Source: Bacillota bacterium
GTDB lineage: Bacteria > Bacillota > Bacilli > Paenibacillales > Paenibacillaceae
NCBI GenBank assembly: GCA_023460795.1
Contig: JAEWPC010000017.1
Location: 1-34,184 of the forward strand
Reading direction: 5' to 3'
DNA: 34,184 bases
Made by a program: the position numbers and the translations under genes
In this document: piece after piece, positions 22,112-30,258 of the stretch
How positions within the stretch are numbered: position 1 is the stretch's first letter
How the letters are laid out: each line of letters starts with the position of its first letter
The notes under the pieces: model-generated
Database searches by the model: none
What the model was told of the DNA's origin: nothing
The model's input: the letters and a program-made list of their open reading frames with translations, nothing else

Positions 22112-22969
22112 ATGAAGATTATTGTTACAGGAGTAACAGGTCAACTTGGAGGTCTCGTTATTCAACATTTGCTCAAAAAGGCTCCGACAAATCAAATAGT
22201 TGCAGTCGCACGCAATCTTGAAAAAGCCTCCGCGCTTGTGGGGTTTGACATTGAAGTCCGTCAGGGAGATTATAATAATCCGGAATCTCTCCACCATGCA
22301 TTTGTTGACGGAACCAAACTACTGTTTATCTCAAGTTCAGAGACTGATGATCCACTACGTGTCGTCCAACATGCCAATGTCGTAAAAGCCGCCCGAGATG
22401 CAGGTATTAAGCAAATTGCCTATACCAGCTTTGCTTTTGCCGAGGACAATCCATTCGCTCTCGTTCATATGGCTACGGAGTATGCGATTCGCACGACGAA
22501 TATTCCATACACCTTCTTGCGTAACGGTGGTTATACAGAGTTTTTCATCAATTCATCACTGAAAGCAAACGTAGAAAACGGGACGATCATTACAAATGCC
22601 GATAAGGGAAAAGTGAATTCGGTTACCCGTAGTGATCTGGCTCTTGCAGCCGCCACAGTTCTGACAGAAGATGGACATGAGAACAAGGCATACAACCTTG
22701 TTTCCAATTCTCCTTGGAGCTTTGATGATTTGGCTGAAATTCTTTCCGAAGTTTCCGGGAAGAGTGTTGTCCATCAATCGGTTTCCTTCGAAGAAGAGAA
22801 GAACATACTCGTTCGAGCAGGTATGCCGGAATCTTATGCTAGAACTACGGCTTTTATCTATAACACAGTCGCGGAGGGGAGAATGGCAAGAACGTCCGAT
22901 GATTTACAAAAGCTAATTGGATTTCAAACGACTATTAAAGAGAACGTCATAAAAGCTTTGCAAGGCTAA
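22112..22969 (+). CDS. NmrA/QorB-like NAD(P)-dependent quinone oxidoreductase
   Basis: A 285-aa atypical short-chain reductase. The Rossmann signature is GVTGQLGGLVI (7-17). KLLFISSSE (about 69-77), IAYTSFAFAEDN and the YTFLRNGGYTEFF block align well with E. coli QorB (YtfG), an NAD(P)H:quinone reductase. ATG at 22112 has AAAGGAAG 8 bases upstream. Base composition is clearly AT-richer than the flanks (25 of 60 G+C at 22261-22320 against 36 of 60 at 21781-21840) and codon endings are mostly A/T, a sign of recent acquisition. It stands alone between terminators. No paired MarR/HxlR-type regulator, often seen next to such genes, is present. Confidence 0.87.
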   Translation: MKIIVTGVTGQLGGLVIQHLLKKAPTNQIVAVARNLEKASALVGFDIEVRQGDYNNPESLHHAFVDGTKLLFISSSETDDPLRVVQHANVVKAARDAGIKQIAYTSFAFAEDNPFALVHMATEYAIRTTNIPYTFLRNGGYTEFFINSSLKANVENGTIITNADKGKVNSVTRSDLALAAATVLTEDGHENKAYNLVSNSPWSFDDLAEILSEVSGKSVVHQSVSFEEEKNILVRAGMPESYARTTAFIYNTVAEGRMARTSDDLQKLIGFQTTIKENVIKALQG

Positions 22970-22992
22970 GTCATGGCTACTTGCGGCCAATT

Positions 22993-23021
22993 GGAGATGG
23001 GCCAATTATAAGCCCTTCTCC
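22993..23021. terminator. Convergent-gene hairpin
   Basis: GGAGATGGGC (22993-23002) and GCCCTTCTCC (23012-23021) pair with one mismatch around a 9-base loop, between convergent stops. There is no strong U-run on either strand. Confidence 0.45.
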
Positions 23022-23026
23022 ACCAT

Positions 23027-24772
23027 TTACTTGACGTACCCGAACCCAAGCACGGTGAAACTCTTCTCTTCTTCGCCCGCTGCCATTCGGATTTCCACTT
23101 CATGCTCCTTCGCGTCCTCGCCATGGACCAACAGAACGGCGTTGCAGTGCGTCCAGTTGTTCACATGAGGATCAGCGACGAGTAGCGGCTTCCCGTCGAC
23201 GACGACTTCCGCTTTGCCGAAATCGCCGTTCCCCGAGTCCTTGAACACGAGAATGAGATTCCGGCACGCAAGGGTCAGCTTAAAGCTGCCGTTGCCCGAA
23301 GAAGCCGTACGCATCCAGTTGTACGGGAATTGCGGCGTTCCGTGCGGCTGATCGTCCATCTCCACGTTCTGCAGCTCCGCGTCGGTGTCCGTAAACCCAC
23401 CTTCTTCTACTCGCGCGAGACCTTGATAGTTGCTGCGGTCGAGCAACCGCATGCCTACGAAGTCGTTGCCGATTATCGGCGGCTTATCGACCTGGATATC
23501 CTCCGCATCCTCTTCGGCCTGATCGACTTCGGCGAACAGATGGCCGAGGCAATCCGCCATGACCGTATGGCCGGCGTTGGTCGGATGATAGATATCGTAG
23601 AAAAACTGCCTCTTGGAGATGACGTTCCCTTCCGCTTTCGTCAGACGGAACTGTTCCACCACCGCGTCTTTCACGCTGACCATCGGCAAGCCGTAATGCC
23701 AGCCTACCGGAGCAAGCCTGTCCTGCAGGTTCCAATCGTTAATGAATACGCTGAACAGGATGATAACGGCCGGACGGTTCGGACCAGACAGCGCGTTCAG
23801 GACAAGGCTCTCAAAGCAGTTCCCTTCCGTCTCGTCTCCCGCGTCGTTCACGGCGAATTCCACGACGACGATATCGGGCTGGACGGCCCCGTCCCTCGTG
23901 ATGTCGCGATCGTACCGGACGATGCCGAGCTCGGAAGGCGTGCCTCCGACTCCGGCTTTCACGAGGCGGACGTTGCCTCGGCCCGCCGGCTCGAACAAGC
24001 GCTTGAATCGTTCGTACGACTGATAGGCATAGCTATTGGCATGAATCGGCTTGGCCCCCGCGCCTTGGGTGATCGAACCGCCGATATAGGCGATCGTCAC
24101 CTCTTCGCCCCGCTTCGCCTTCCCGATCGCAGCTTTTAACCGCTTATTGTTCCCTTGGTTCAGCAACGAACGGCCGATCATCTGGCGATAGCCTAACGAG
24201 TCGAAGTCGACCGGAGGCTCGATCTCGATCTCGGGCACCTTGTAGCCATCGTGGAGATAGAAAATCAAGCTAACGGTAGCCAAAGCTCCGGCATGCGCAA
24301 ATTCGAAGGCGTATTTGCCGGGAACATCGTCGTCCTCGGACCAATCCACCTCCGACAGCTCGATCACTTGCTCCGTGCCGTCGGTCCTGCATGGAACCTT
24401 CAGCGTCGTCCCCGTCTCGTATCGGCTTGTCTTCCCCCAATTGTCCAAGGCGAAGAATACCGGCGTATCCTCTTCCCGCTGTACCTTGACGGTCACGCCG
24501 ATGCTATGCACCAGCTTGCGGACCCCCCCGCAGGTTCTAAGCAATTCGAGTATCTCTTCGTCCTCTATTCCGCCGTTGAATTGCGCCAGACTGGCCAAGC
24601 GACCGTTATCCAAATAAACTTCCTGCGAATGGATTCCGTTGCCGCGGCCGGTCGCTTCGACGACGGTTTCGTACATGACGTAGAAGGCGCTGCGCCTCTC
24701 GATCGGATCTTTCGGCGCCGTCGGACCTGCGCCTACGCTTGCTTCCCTATTGTCGATATCGTGCTCGGACAT
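23027..24772 (-). CDS. SGNH/GDSL-family esterase, three-part protein
   Basis: A 581-aa hydrolase of the SGNH superfamily, probably a carbohydrate deacetylase. Block I is IAYIGGSITQGAG with the nucleophile Ser233 (GGSIT replaces GDS), block III is VEFAVNDAGDE, and block V is YDIYHPTNAGH with Asp393 and His396. About 220 residues before it and 150 after it have beta-rich character and would be accessory domains. There is no signal peptide, so it should act in the cytoplasm on imported substrate. ATG at 24772 has GAGGTG 8 bases upstream. A sugar importer lies upstream on the same strand, which supports a glycan role. The substrate is not known. Confidence 0.85.
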   Translation of the reverse strand: MSEHDIDNREASVGAGPTAPKDPIERRSAFYVMYETVVEATGRGNGIHSQEVYLDNGRLASLAQFNGGIEDEEILELLRTCGGVRKLVHSIGVTVKVQREEDTPVFFALDNWGKTSRYETGTTLKVPCRTDGTEQVIELSEVDWSEDDDVPGKYAFEFAHAGALATVSLIFYLHDGYKVPEIEIEPPVDFDSLGYRQMIGRSLLNQGNNKRLKAAIGKAKRGEEVTIAYIGGSITQGAGAKPIHANSYAYQSYERFKRLFEPAGRGNVRLVKAGVGGTPSELGIVRYDRDITRDGAVQPDIVVVEFAVNDAGDETEGNCFESLVLNALSGPNRPAVIILFSVFINDWNLQDRLAPVGWHYGLPMVSVKDAVVEQFRLTKAEGNVISKRQFFYDIYHPTNAGHTVMADCLGHLFAEVDQAEEDAEDIQVDKPPIIGNDFVGMRLLDRSNYQGLARVEEGGFTDTDAELQNVEMDDQPHGTPQFPYNWMRTASSGNGSFKLTLACRNLILVFKDSGNGDFGKAEVVVDGKPLLVADPHVNNWTHCNAVLLVHGEDAKEHEVEIRMAAGEEEKSFTVLGFGYVK

Positions 24773-24826
24773 TCGATCGCCACCTCGGATTGGACATGAA
24801 GATCCTTTCCACAGTATAGCTAAAAT

Positions 24827-25336
24827 CTACTCCGCTGCATATTGCGTAATGACCGCCCACGCCTCCAGCCGATCCGCCAATCCGCGATACTTCGGCGTCG
24901 GTATCGGACTCGTCGACGGGAGCTTCAGCACGGGCCTGCACGCGACCTCTTGGTGTTCTCCAAAATGCTTCTTCAGCTCCGAATACGACTTCGTTCCGTT
25001 GCAGATGATCGCCCTGACATTCGGGTAGTCGGCCAGCAAGCCCGGGATATCGTTCGGCTCGACGTCTTTAATATCGCTGTCCAGGCTGCCGGGACGATCG
25101 CACGCCGCGATCGTATCCCAGAGGGCAACGCGGTGCTTCAGCGCGAACGCCAATCTATCCTCGTAGACCTCGTCCGGTTCCCTCTCCTCGAACGCCGCAT
25201 ACAAGATCCGCCACATATAGTTCCGTTCATTGCCGTAATATTGATGCGCTCTGAGCGAGGCTACGCCTGGCATGCTGCCGAGCACGAGCACGCGCGACCG
25301 CTCGTCGATGACCGGAGGAAAGCTATGTACGCGCAT
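24827..25336 (-). CDS. Hypoxanthine (deoxyinosine) DNA glycosylase, UDG family 6-like
   Basis: Base-excision repair glycosylase, 169 aa. The motif GSMPGVASLRAHQYYGNERN (20-39) is characteristic of family 6 uracil-DNA-glycosylase-like enzymes that remove hypoxanthine from deaminated adenine; Asn39 is the expected catalytic residue. The second conserved loop is LPSTSPIPTPKYRGL (about 138-152), and ICNGTKSYSELKKHF is the central strand-helix. ATG at 25336 has GGAG 10 bases upstream; an in-frame TTG at 25342 is too close to it. It has its own promoter-like sequence and sits between the sugar importer and the esterase without an obvious functional link. Confidence 0.85.
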   Translation of the reverse strand: MRVHSFPPVIDERSRVLVLGSMPGVASLRAHQYYGNERNYMWRILYAAFEEREPDEVYEDRLAFALKHRVALWDTIAACDRPGSLDSDIKDVEPNDIPGLLADYPNVRAIICNGTKSYSELKKHFGEHQEVACRPVLKLPSTSPIPTPKYRGLADRLEAWAVITQYAAE

Positions 25337-25371
25337 GATCAACCCACTCCTTGCTATGGCTTCTACCCCCT

Positions 25372-25400
25372 TTTATAACACAAAAGACGCCTGTCCCCAA
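25372..25400 (-). promoter_or_regulatory. Possible promoter of the DNA glycosylase gene
   Basis: TTGGGG (25400-25395), 17 bases, TATAAA (25377-25372) on the minus strand. The -35 lies inside the loop of the preceding terminator. Confidence 0.45.
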
Positions 25401-25420
25401 ACGGAGGAGACCGCGTCTTT
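25380..25420 (-). terminator. Terminator of the sugar ABC importer operon
   Basis: AAAGACGC (25420-25413) and GCGTCTTT (25390-25383) close a 22-base loop, followed by TGTG after TTTT on the minus strand, 23 bases past the last permease stop. Confidence 0.65.
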
Positions 25421-25443
25421 CGTCCGAACAAGCCGCTCTTCGA

Positions 25444-26274
25444 TTAACCTTTAACACCGCCGGCCGTAAGACCTTCGATAATTTTCTCCTGCAGGATCGT
25501 GTAAATGAGCAATACCGGCGCTACGCTGATGACGATTCCCGTACAGATCTGTGCGTAGTTGCTCGCATACGCGTCGCGCAGGCTGAACAGCCCCGTAGGC
25601 AACGTCTTCAGCTTATCGGTGCTGATGAAGAAGTTGGACAGCAGAAACTCGTTCCAGTTGCCCAAGAAGTTAATGATGAACATCGTCACTAACGCCGGTA
25701 CCGTGAGCGGCAGAATGATCTTGACGAACAGCATCGGCGAGCTTAGCCCGTCGACGATCGCGGCTTCCTCCAATTCGGAAGGCAGCGATCTCATGAACGC
25801 CGAGATGAGCAGCACGCTGAACGGCAGCGCCCCCGCCGTATAAGGAAGGAACAACGCCCAATGCGTATCGAGAATATTCATCTTGCTGACGAGCAAATAT
25901 TGCGCGATGAAGAGCACGTTGCCGGGAATGAGCATCCCGATCAGAATGAATTGGTAGATCGCTTTGCTCGTCTTCATGAACTTCATGCGGGTAAGAGCGA
26001 AGGCCGTAGCCGCGGCCAGAAACACCCCTACCGCCGCCGCGGTCGTCGATAGATAGAAGCTGTTCCAGAAGTATACGTTGATTTTCGCGTTTAGCCACGT
26101 TTCCTTGTAATTCAGGAATCTCCACGATTCGGGCAAGCCGAACGGACTCTTGGAGATTTCCACGTTGTTCGTCTTCAGCGACGATAGAAGAACGAAAGCG
26201 AAAGGAATCAAGATGAGGGCAACATACGCGAGCAGGACGGCATGCGGCAGGGCTTTCTTATACGTACGCTGCAT
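25444..26274 (-). CDS. Carbohydrate ABC transporter permease (MalG-type)
   Basis: Inner-membrane permease, 276 aa, with about six transmembrane helices. The EAA loop that docks the ATPase is EEAAIVDGLSSPMLFVKIIL (about 179-198). The N-terminal pattern (IPFAFVLLSSLKTN) and the final helix place it in the MalG/CUT1 group. It overlaps the upstream permease by one base (TGATG), so the two are co-translated. The importer is completed by the lipoprotein upstream. No ATP-binding subunit gene is present, so a shared MsmX-type ATPase is likely. Confidence 0.95.
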   Translation of the reverse strand: MQRTYKKALPHAVLLAYVALILIPFAFVLLSSLKTNNVEISKSPFGLPESWRFLNYKETWLNAKINVYFWNSFYLSTTAAAVGVFLAAATAFALTRMKFMKTSKAIYQFILIGMLIPGNVLFIAQYLLVSKMNILDTHWALFLPYTAGALPFSVLLISAFMRSLPSELEEAAIVDGLSSPMLFVKIILPLTVPALVTMFIINFLGNWNEFLLSNFFISTDKLKTLPTGLFSLRDAYASNYAQICTGIVISVAPVLLIYTILQEKIIEGLTAGGVKG

Positions 26275-27161
26275 CAGTATTCAATCCTTTCGCTTTGCTT
26301 GCCGAACGACAGCTGGTATAGACCCGTAAGCATGAGCGCGAACGCGAAAATAATCATCGTGATCGCCGTCGCGTATCCGTACTGGCCGAGCGCCAGCGAC
26401 TGATTGACCATGAACGAGGCCATGACGTCCGTCTCGCCGGCGGGACCTCCGTTGGTCATGACGAGCACGATGTCCACGACGCGCAGCGCGCCGGCGATGG
26501 ACAGCATGACGACGACGGAAATAATCGGTTTGATCAACGGCACCGTAAGGTACACGGCCTTCTGCATGCCGGTTGCGCCGTCGATCTCCGCCGCTTCGTT
26601 GATCTCCTTGGGAATCGTGAAGATCGCCGCCAGGATCAATACGATATAGAAGCCCATCCACTGCCATGCGTTCGTAATCAGAATCGACAACAGCGGCAAC
26701 GGCCACCTGGTCTCTGCCAACCAATACACGGGGTCAACGCCGAATATTTTGAGAATATTGTTCAGGAGGCCGATGTCCGGATGGTAGATGTACCCCCACA
26801 ATATTCCGATTACCGAGGTCGAGAGAATCGACGGCATGAATACCGTCGTTTTGTAGAAGCCTTGAAGCCTCTTCACGTTGCTGATCAGCAAGGAGAAGAG
26901 AATGATTAGCGGGACCTGAATGAATACCGAAAACACGATGAAAACGAGGTTTCGTCTAATGGAAGCTACGAAATCGGGATCTCCGAATGCTTTGTCGAAA
27001 TTGTCTAAGCCGACATAATGATAGCCTTCCAGACCGACGTAATCCGTGAAAGCATAGTACGCGGAAGTGAGCATAGGCCAGATAAAGAACAAGCCGTACA
27101 GCGTGATGGTCGGAACGATAAACAGGAAGTAGACGTACGGATTTTTGAGCGTGTTTTTCAT
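26274..27161 (-). CDS. Carbohydrate ABC transporter permease (MalF/UgpA-type)
   Basis: Partner permease, 295 aa, six predicted helices. The EAA loop is EINEAAEIDGATGMQKAVYL (about 190-209). The early PTITLYGLFFIWPMLTSAYY helix and the LVMTNGGPAGETDVMA segment are typical of the CUT1 family. ATG at 27161 has GAGGAGTG 5 bases upstream. A terminator-like hairpin separates it from the binding-protein gene, which should lower permease expression relative to the lipoprotein. Confidence 0.95.
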   Translation of the reverse strand: MKNTLKNPYVYFLFIVPTITLYGLFFIWPMLTSAYYAFTDYVGLEGYHYVGLDNFDKAFGDPDFVASIRRNLVFIVFSVFIQVPLIILFSLLISNVKRLQGFYKTTVFMPSILSTSVIGILWGYIYHPDIGLLNNILKIFGVDPVYWLAETRWPLPLLSILITNAWQWMGFYIVLILAAIFTIPKEINEAAEIDGATGMQKAVYLTVPLIKPIISVVVMLSIAGALRVVDIVLVMTNGGPAGETDVMASFMVNQSLALGQYGYATAITMIIFAFALMLTGLYQLSFGKQSERIEY

Positions 27162-27183
27162 GTGATCACTCCTCGATGATAGG

Positions 27184-27216
27184 AAAAGACACCGCCCGCC
27201 CTAATCGGGTGGTGTC
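27184..27216 (-). terminator. Partial terminator between binding protein and permeases
   Basis: GACACCACCCG and CGGGCGGTGTC (27216-27206 with 27198-27188, one mismatch pair) close a short loop and are followed by TTTTCC on the minus strand. Such hairpins commonly keep the binding protein in excess. Confidence 0.7.
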
Positions 27217-27238
27217 TCTCCCTCGTGCTCCTCGCGGA

Positions 27239-28627
27239 TTACTGTGCCGGAACGGCGTCGGCGACTTTCTGAATGGCTGCGCCCATGCCTGCCGCGTCGG
27301 TCTTGCCTGCGGCCAGCTTCTGGATTTGATTCTCTACTTCTTTGTACACTTCGCCCGGTACGACGGCGTCGAAGTGCGGGAAGGAAGATGCGGAAGAAGC
27401 AAGAACGTTAAGCGCCGCTTTCGTAAGCTCGTTCTCGACTTTGTTCACGGAATCCGGGGATACCTTCATCGAAGGCAGCACGCCGTCTTCGAGCAAGCCG
27501 CGGACTTGGATTTCTTCGGTGTACATTTCCTTGATGAAAGCTTTAACGGCTTTCAGCTCGTTGTCGTTCAGGTCGGAGGAGAAACCGTAGCCGTTCGCGA
27601 AGTTCGTGTTCAGGCCCGTTTGGTCGCCTTTGCCGTCCGCCAAGGAAGGAAGCGCGATGAAATCGACTTTGCCGATCAACGATTCGCCCAGCGCGCCCGC
27701 GGAGAACAAGGACGAGCGCCAGCTGCCGTCGAACAGCATCGCTGCCTTGCCGGACAGGAATTCGTCGCGTTGTTGATCGTAGTTCAGGCCGAGTTCGCCT
27801 TTCGTCAGGTAGCCTTTCTTCACGAGCTCTTCGTATTTGGAGAAAGCAAGCACGACGTCCTCATCCGTCCACTTCTTCGTGCCGTCGGCAAGACCGAGGA
27901 TCGCGTCCGGACCGGCCGTGCGTCCGATCAGCGTGTTCACGAGCATCAGAGGTACCCAAGGCGCTTGGGAGCCCGACGCGATCGGCGTTACGCCTTTGGA
28001 CTTCAACGTCTCGGCTGCCGCGAGGAACTCATCCCATGTCTTCGGCGGAGTGATGCCGTTAGCGGCGAAAATTTCCTTGTTATAGAACAAGCCTTCTACG
28101 CTGCCGCCGATCGGCAGACCGTAAACCTTGCCTTCGTACGTAAAGGTGCTGAGGCCTTGGAACTTATCTTGGATGCCGAGCTCCGTAATGATCGGGGTAA
28201 GGTCGAGTAGCTTGCCTGCTTTGGCATACTTGATCGCGTCGCCGGGACCGCCGAAGAGGTCGAAGATCTTCGGAGGTTTGCCCGCGGCCATTTCTGCCGG
28301 AAGCTTCGTGAAGCGGTTGAAGTTGTCCTGCAAGCCGTCAAGCTCGAATTCCAAGCCCGGAATTTCGGCTTCTACCTTATCGACGATATCGTCGAGGATC
28401 GCCTTCCGGAACTTCTGCGCTTCGCCGACTTGAATGTGTCGGAGAGAGACCTCGAACTTCTCGACCTTATCGGTTGCGGGCGCTTCGGAAGCTTGGGTGC
28501 TCTCAGCCGGGCTTGCGCTCGGGGATGCCGATTCATTGGACCCTTCGTTGTTGTTGCCGCCGCAAGCGGCAAGAACCGTGGACGTCGCGAGCAATAACGC
28601 GATGGTCGTACTTGCTTTTCTGTTCAT
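27239..28627 (-). CDS. Extracellular sugar-binding lipoprotein (SBP family 1)
   Basis: Substrate-binding component of the importer, 462 aa. The signal peptide with lipobox LAAC ends at Cys22, where it would be lipidated and anchored outside the membrane. A Ser/Pro/Ala-rich linker runs to about 50, and the two-lobed SBP family 1 fold follows (YGLPIGGSVEGLFYNKEIF; AAMLFDGSWRSSLF; aromatic-rich C-terminal lobe). ATG at 28627 has GGGAGGT 7 bases upstream. The substrate cannot be fixed from sequence; the nearby esterase hints at an acetylated oligosaccharide. It is the first gene of the importer operon and has an operator-like palindrome upstream. Confidence 0.95.
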   Translation of the reverse strand: MNRKASTTIALLLATSTVLAACGGNNNEGSNESASPSASPAESTQASEAPATDKVEKFEVSLRHIQVGEAQKFRKAILDDIVDKVEAEIPGLEFELDGLQDNFNRFTKLPAEMAAGKPPKIFDLFGGPGDAIKYAKAGKLLDLTPIITELGIQDKFQGLSTFTYEGKVYGLPIGGSVEGLFYNKEIFAANGITPPKTWDEFLAAAETLKSKGVTPIASGSQAPWVPLMLVNTLIGRTAGPDAILGLADGTKKWTDEDVVLAFSKYEELVKKGYLTKGELGLNYDQQRDEFLSGKAAMLFDGSWRSSLFSAGALGESLIGKVDFIALPSLADGKGDQTGLNTNFANGYGFSSDLNDNELKAVKAFIKEMYTEEIQVRGLLEDGVLPSMKVSPDSVNKVENELTKAALNVLASSASSFPHFDAVVPGEVYKEVENQIQKLAAGKTDAAGMGAAIQKVADAVPAQ

Positions 28628-28653
28628 GCGGTAGACCTCCCAATAACGTATGT

Positions 28654-28676
28654 TGTAAGCTTACACCCTTATTGTA
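28654..28676 (-). promoter_or_regulatory. Importer promoter -10 and operator-like palindrome
   Basis: A -10 TACAAT (28676-28671) lacks a good -35. TGTAAGCTTACA (28654-28665), a perfect 12-bp palindrome, would cover the start point, and another half-site TGTAAG is at 28694-28699. This suggests control by a dimeric regulator encoded elsewhere. Confidence 0.5.
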
Positions 28677-28770
28677 AAAGCTGAACGGGACGGTGTAAGG
28701 GAGTCAATCGGCTAAATGGGGGATAAGATTCGGCAAACGATGTCGCAGGAAATCGTAGGCGGATAGCTTA

Positions 28771-28799
28771 TTGTCAAAACTAATATCATTAGTTATAAT
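28771..28799 (+). promoter_or_regulatory. SigA promoter with embedded operator, MBL-tetR unit
   Basis: TTGTCA (28771-28776), 17 bases, TATAAT (28794-28799). The spacer consists almost wholly of the palindrome ACTAAT-ATC-ATTAGT (28779-28793), and ATTAGT recurs at 28809-28814. This is the expected placement for autorepression by the TetR protein encoded two genes downstream. Confidence 0.8.
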
Positions 28800-28834
28800 G
28801 TGAATACAATTAGTTTATTTAAGGAGCGATCGTG

Positions 28835-29557
28835 ATGAAAACAATCGAATGGGGTCCCGTCGTACACTTGCCTTTCCTGCCGCGGTTATTCCCGATGAGC
28901 TGCACGCTGGTGAAGGAAGACGACGGATTAACGCTGATCGACGCGTGCATGGCGCCGATGTCCAAGGCGATCGCCGGGGCCATCTCGCAGACCGGACTGC
29001 CGCTTACGAGAATCGTCCTGACGCACGCGCACGGCGATCATATCGGCGCGGTCCCTGCCCTGAAGAAGTTATACCCCGATGCCGCCGTCGGCATCTCCCG
29101 CAGGGACGCCTTATTGCTGAAAGGCGATCGCGGCTTGCTCGCGGGCGAACCGCAGTCGCCCGTACGGGGCGACGTGCCAAAGCGAGCGCCGTTCACGCCC
29201 GACTTCCTGTTCGAGGACGGAGATCGGATCGGCTCTCTCCTTGCGATCGCCACGCCCGGCCATACGCCAGGCCATATGGCGTTCATGGAGACGAGGACGA
29301 ATACGCTCATCGTCGGGGACGCCTTCTCGACGAAGGGCGGCATCGCCGTATCGGGTCGGATGAAGCTAAGCTTCCCGTTCCCGGCTCTCGCCACCTGGCA
29401 TGGCCCGACATCGATCGAGAGCGCGCGCAAGCTGGCGGCGCTTCACCCTGCCAGGCTCGTCGTCGGGCATGGCTCCCCGATCGAGCAACCCGTCGCGGCT
29501 ATGAACGACGCGATCGCCGCGGCCGAGCGTTATTGGCGGAAGAAGGTTGCGCAATGA
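28835..29557 (+). CDS. Metallo-beta-lactamase fold hydrolase
   Basis: A 240-aa MBL-fold enzyme. The zinc site THAHGDHIG (HxHxDH) is at about 64-72, with the further His in TPGHTPGHMAF (about 144-154), Asp in IVGDAFS and His in VVGHGSPI. The overall type is close to general MBL hydrolases rather than true beta-lactamases; there is no signal peptide. The start is ATG 28835 or the preceding GTG 28832, with AAGGAG 8 bases before the ATG. The stop overlaps the tetR ATG (ATGA), so they are co-translated. The substrate is unknown. Confidence 0.92.
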   Translation: MKTIEWGPVVHLPFLPRLFPMSCTLVKEDDGLTLIDACMAPMSKAIAGAISQTGLPLTRIVLTHAHGDHIGAVPALKKLYPDAAVGISRRDALLLKGDRGLLAGEPQSPVRGDVPKRAPFTPDFLFEDGDRIGSLLAIATPGHTPGHMAFMETRTNTLIVGDAFSTKGGIAVSGRMKLSFPFPALATWHGPTSIESARKLAALHPARLVVGHGSPIEQPVAAMNDAIAAAERYWRKKVAQ

Positions 29558-30117
29558 GGGTCGGAATCAAGCCGGAAGCCGTGATCGCCGCAGCCGCCGA
29601 AATCGCCGACCTCGGCGGCTGGAACGACGTTACGCCGTCTAACGTCGCCGCTCGGTTAGGCATTAAGACGCCGTCGCTGTACAACCATATCTCGGGGCAA
29701 GACGACCTGCGGCAGAAGCTTGCCGTGCATGCAGCGCGCCAGCTGCTCGATCGGATGATCGATGCGGCCGTCGGTCAATCGGGTAAATCCGCCATCGTGA
29801 ACGTCGGCACCGCTTATGTACGATTCGTGCGCGAGCATCCCGGGATGTACGAAGCGACTTATCGCGTCGGAATACCGAATCTCCCCGAGTTCGAACGAAT
29901 CGCGCAAGATATGCTTAGACTCTTATATCGTCTGCTAGAGCCTTTTCAGTTAACCGAGGAGGAGGCCGTGCATGCCGTCAGAGGCTTGCGCAGCCTGTTG
30001 CACGGATTCGCGTCGCTCGAGTCGACGGGCGGGTTCCAGATGCCTGTGGACAAAGACGTAAGCTTATCGCATATTATCGCCCGCTACGTGGATGGGTTCC
30101 ATTCCGGGGACCGCTAA
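29554..30117 (+). CDS. TetR/AcrR family regulator
   Basis: A 187-aa repressor-type protein. The N-terminal helix-turn-helix is VTPSNVAARLGIKTPSLYNH (about 28-47), followed by the usual DDLRQKL helix. The ligand domain has the WHG-type layout (AYVRFVREHPGMYEATYR; AVRGLRSLLHGFASLE). ATG at 29554 overlaps the MBL gene stop by 4 bases. The palindrome in the MBL promoter is its likely operator, so the pair forms an autoregulated unit in which the enzyme may act on the regulator's ligand; that last step is inference. Confidence 0.92.
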   Translation: MRVGIKPEAVIAAAAEIADLGGWNDVTPSNVAARLGIKTPSLYNHISGQDDLRQKLAVHAARQLLDRMIDAAVGQSGKSAIVNVGTAYVRFVREHPGMYEATYRVGIPNLPEFERIAQDMLRLLYRLLEPFQLTEEEAVHAVRGLRSLLHGFASLESTGGFQMPVDKDVSLSHIIARYVDGFHSGDR

Positions 30118-30125
30118 CCGCCGAC

Positions 30126-30180
30126 AATCCGCGCTTTCCGATTCTTCTTAGAAGGATCTAAGCGCGGATTTTGTTGATTT
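30126..30180 (+). terminator. Terminator after tetR
   Basis: AATCCGCGCTT (30126-30136) pairs with AAGCGCGGATT (30160-30170), with TTCTT/AAGGA pairing inside, followed by TTGTTGATTT. Confidence 0.85.
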
Positions 30181-30258
30181 TTATCCTTAAATAGGAAGGA
30201 AATCGACGGCTTTCAGCGAATTAATGAGAGTGTTATGCAGAAGGAGTGAGTGTCTCTC

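Noticed and set aside
27176..28210. Plus-strand open frame of 344 codons opposite the binding-protein gene
   Set aside because: Low-complexity antisense translation; the minus-strand lipoprotein has lipobox, ribosome binding site and family motifs.
28654..28665. CcpA cre site at the palindrome TGTAAGCTTACA
   Set aside because: The palindrome is 12 bp with a central GC, and lacks the spacing of the 14-bp cre core. It is kept only as an unspecified operator.
28835..29557. Antibiotic-resistance metallo-beta-lactamase
   Set aside because: There is no signal peptide and the context is a TetR-regulated cytoplasmic hydrolase; the HxHxDH fold is shared by many non-lactamase enzymes.
28849..30117. 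A single 422-codon plus-strand frame covering both the MBL and TetR genes
   Set aside because: The first part is the MBL gene read out of frame. The genuine TetR start is the ATG at 29554 in the ATGA overlap.
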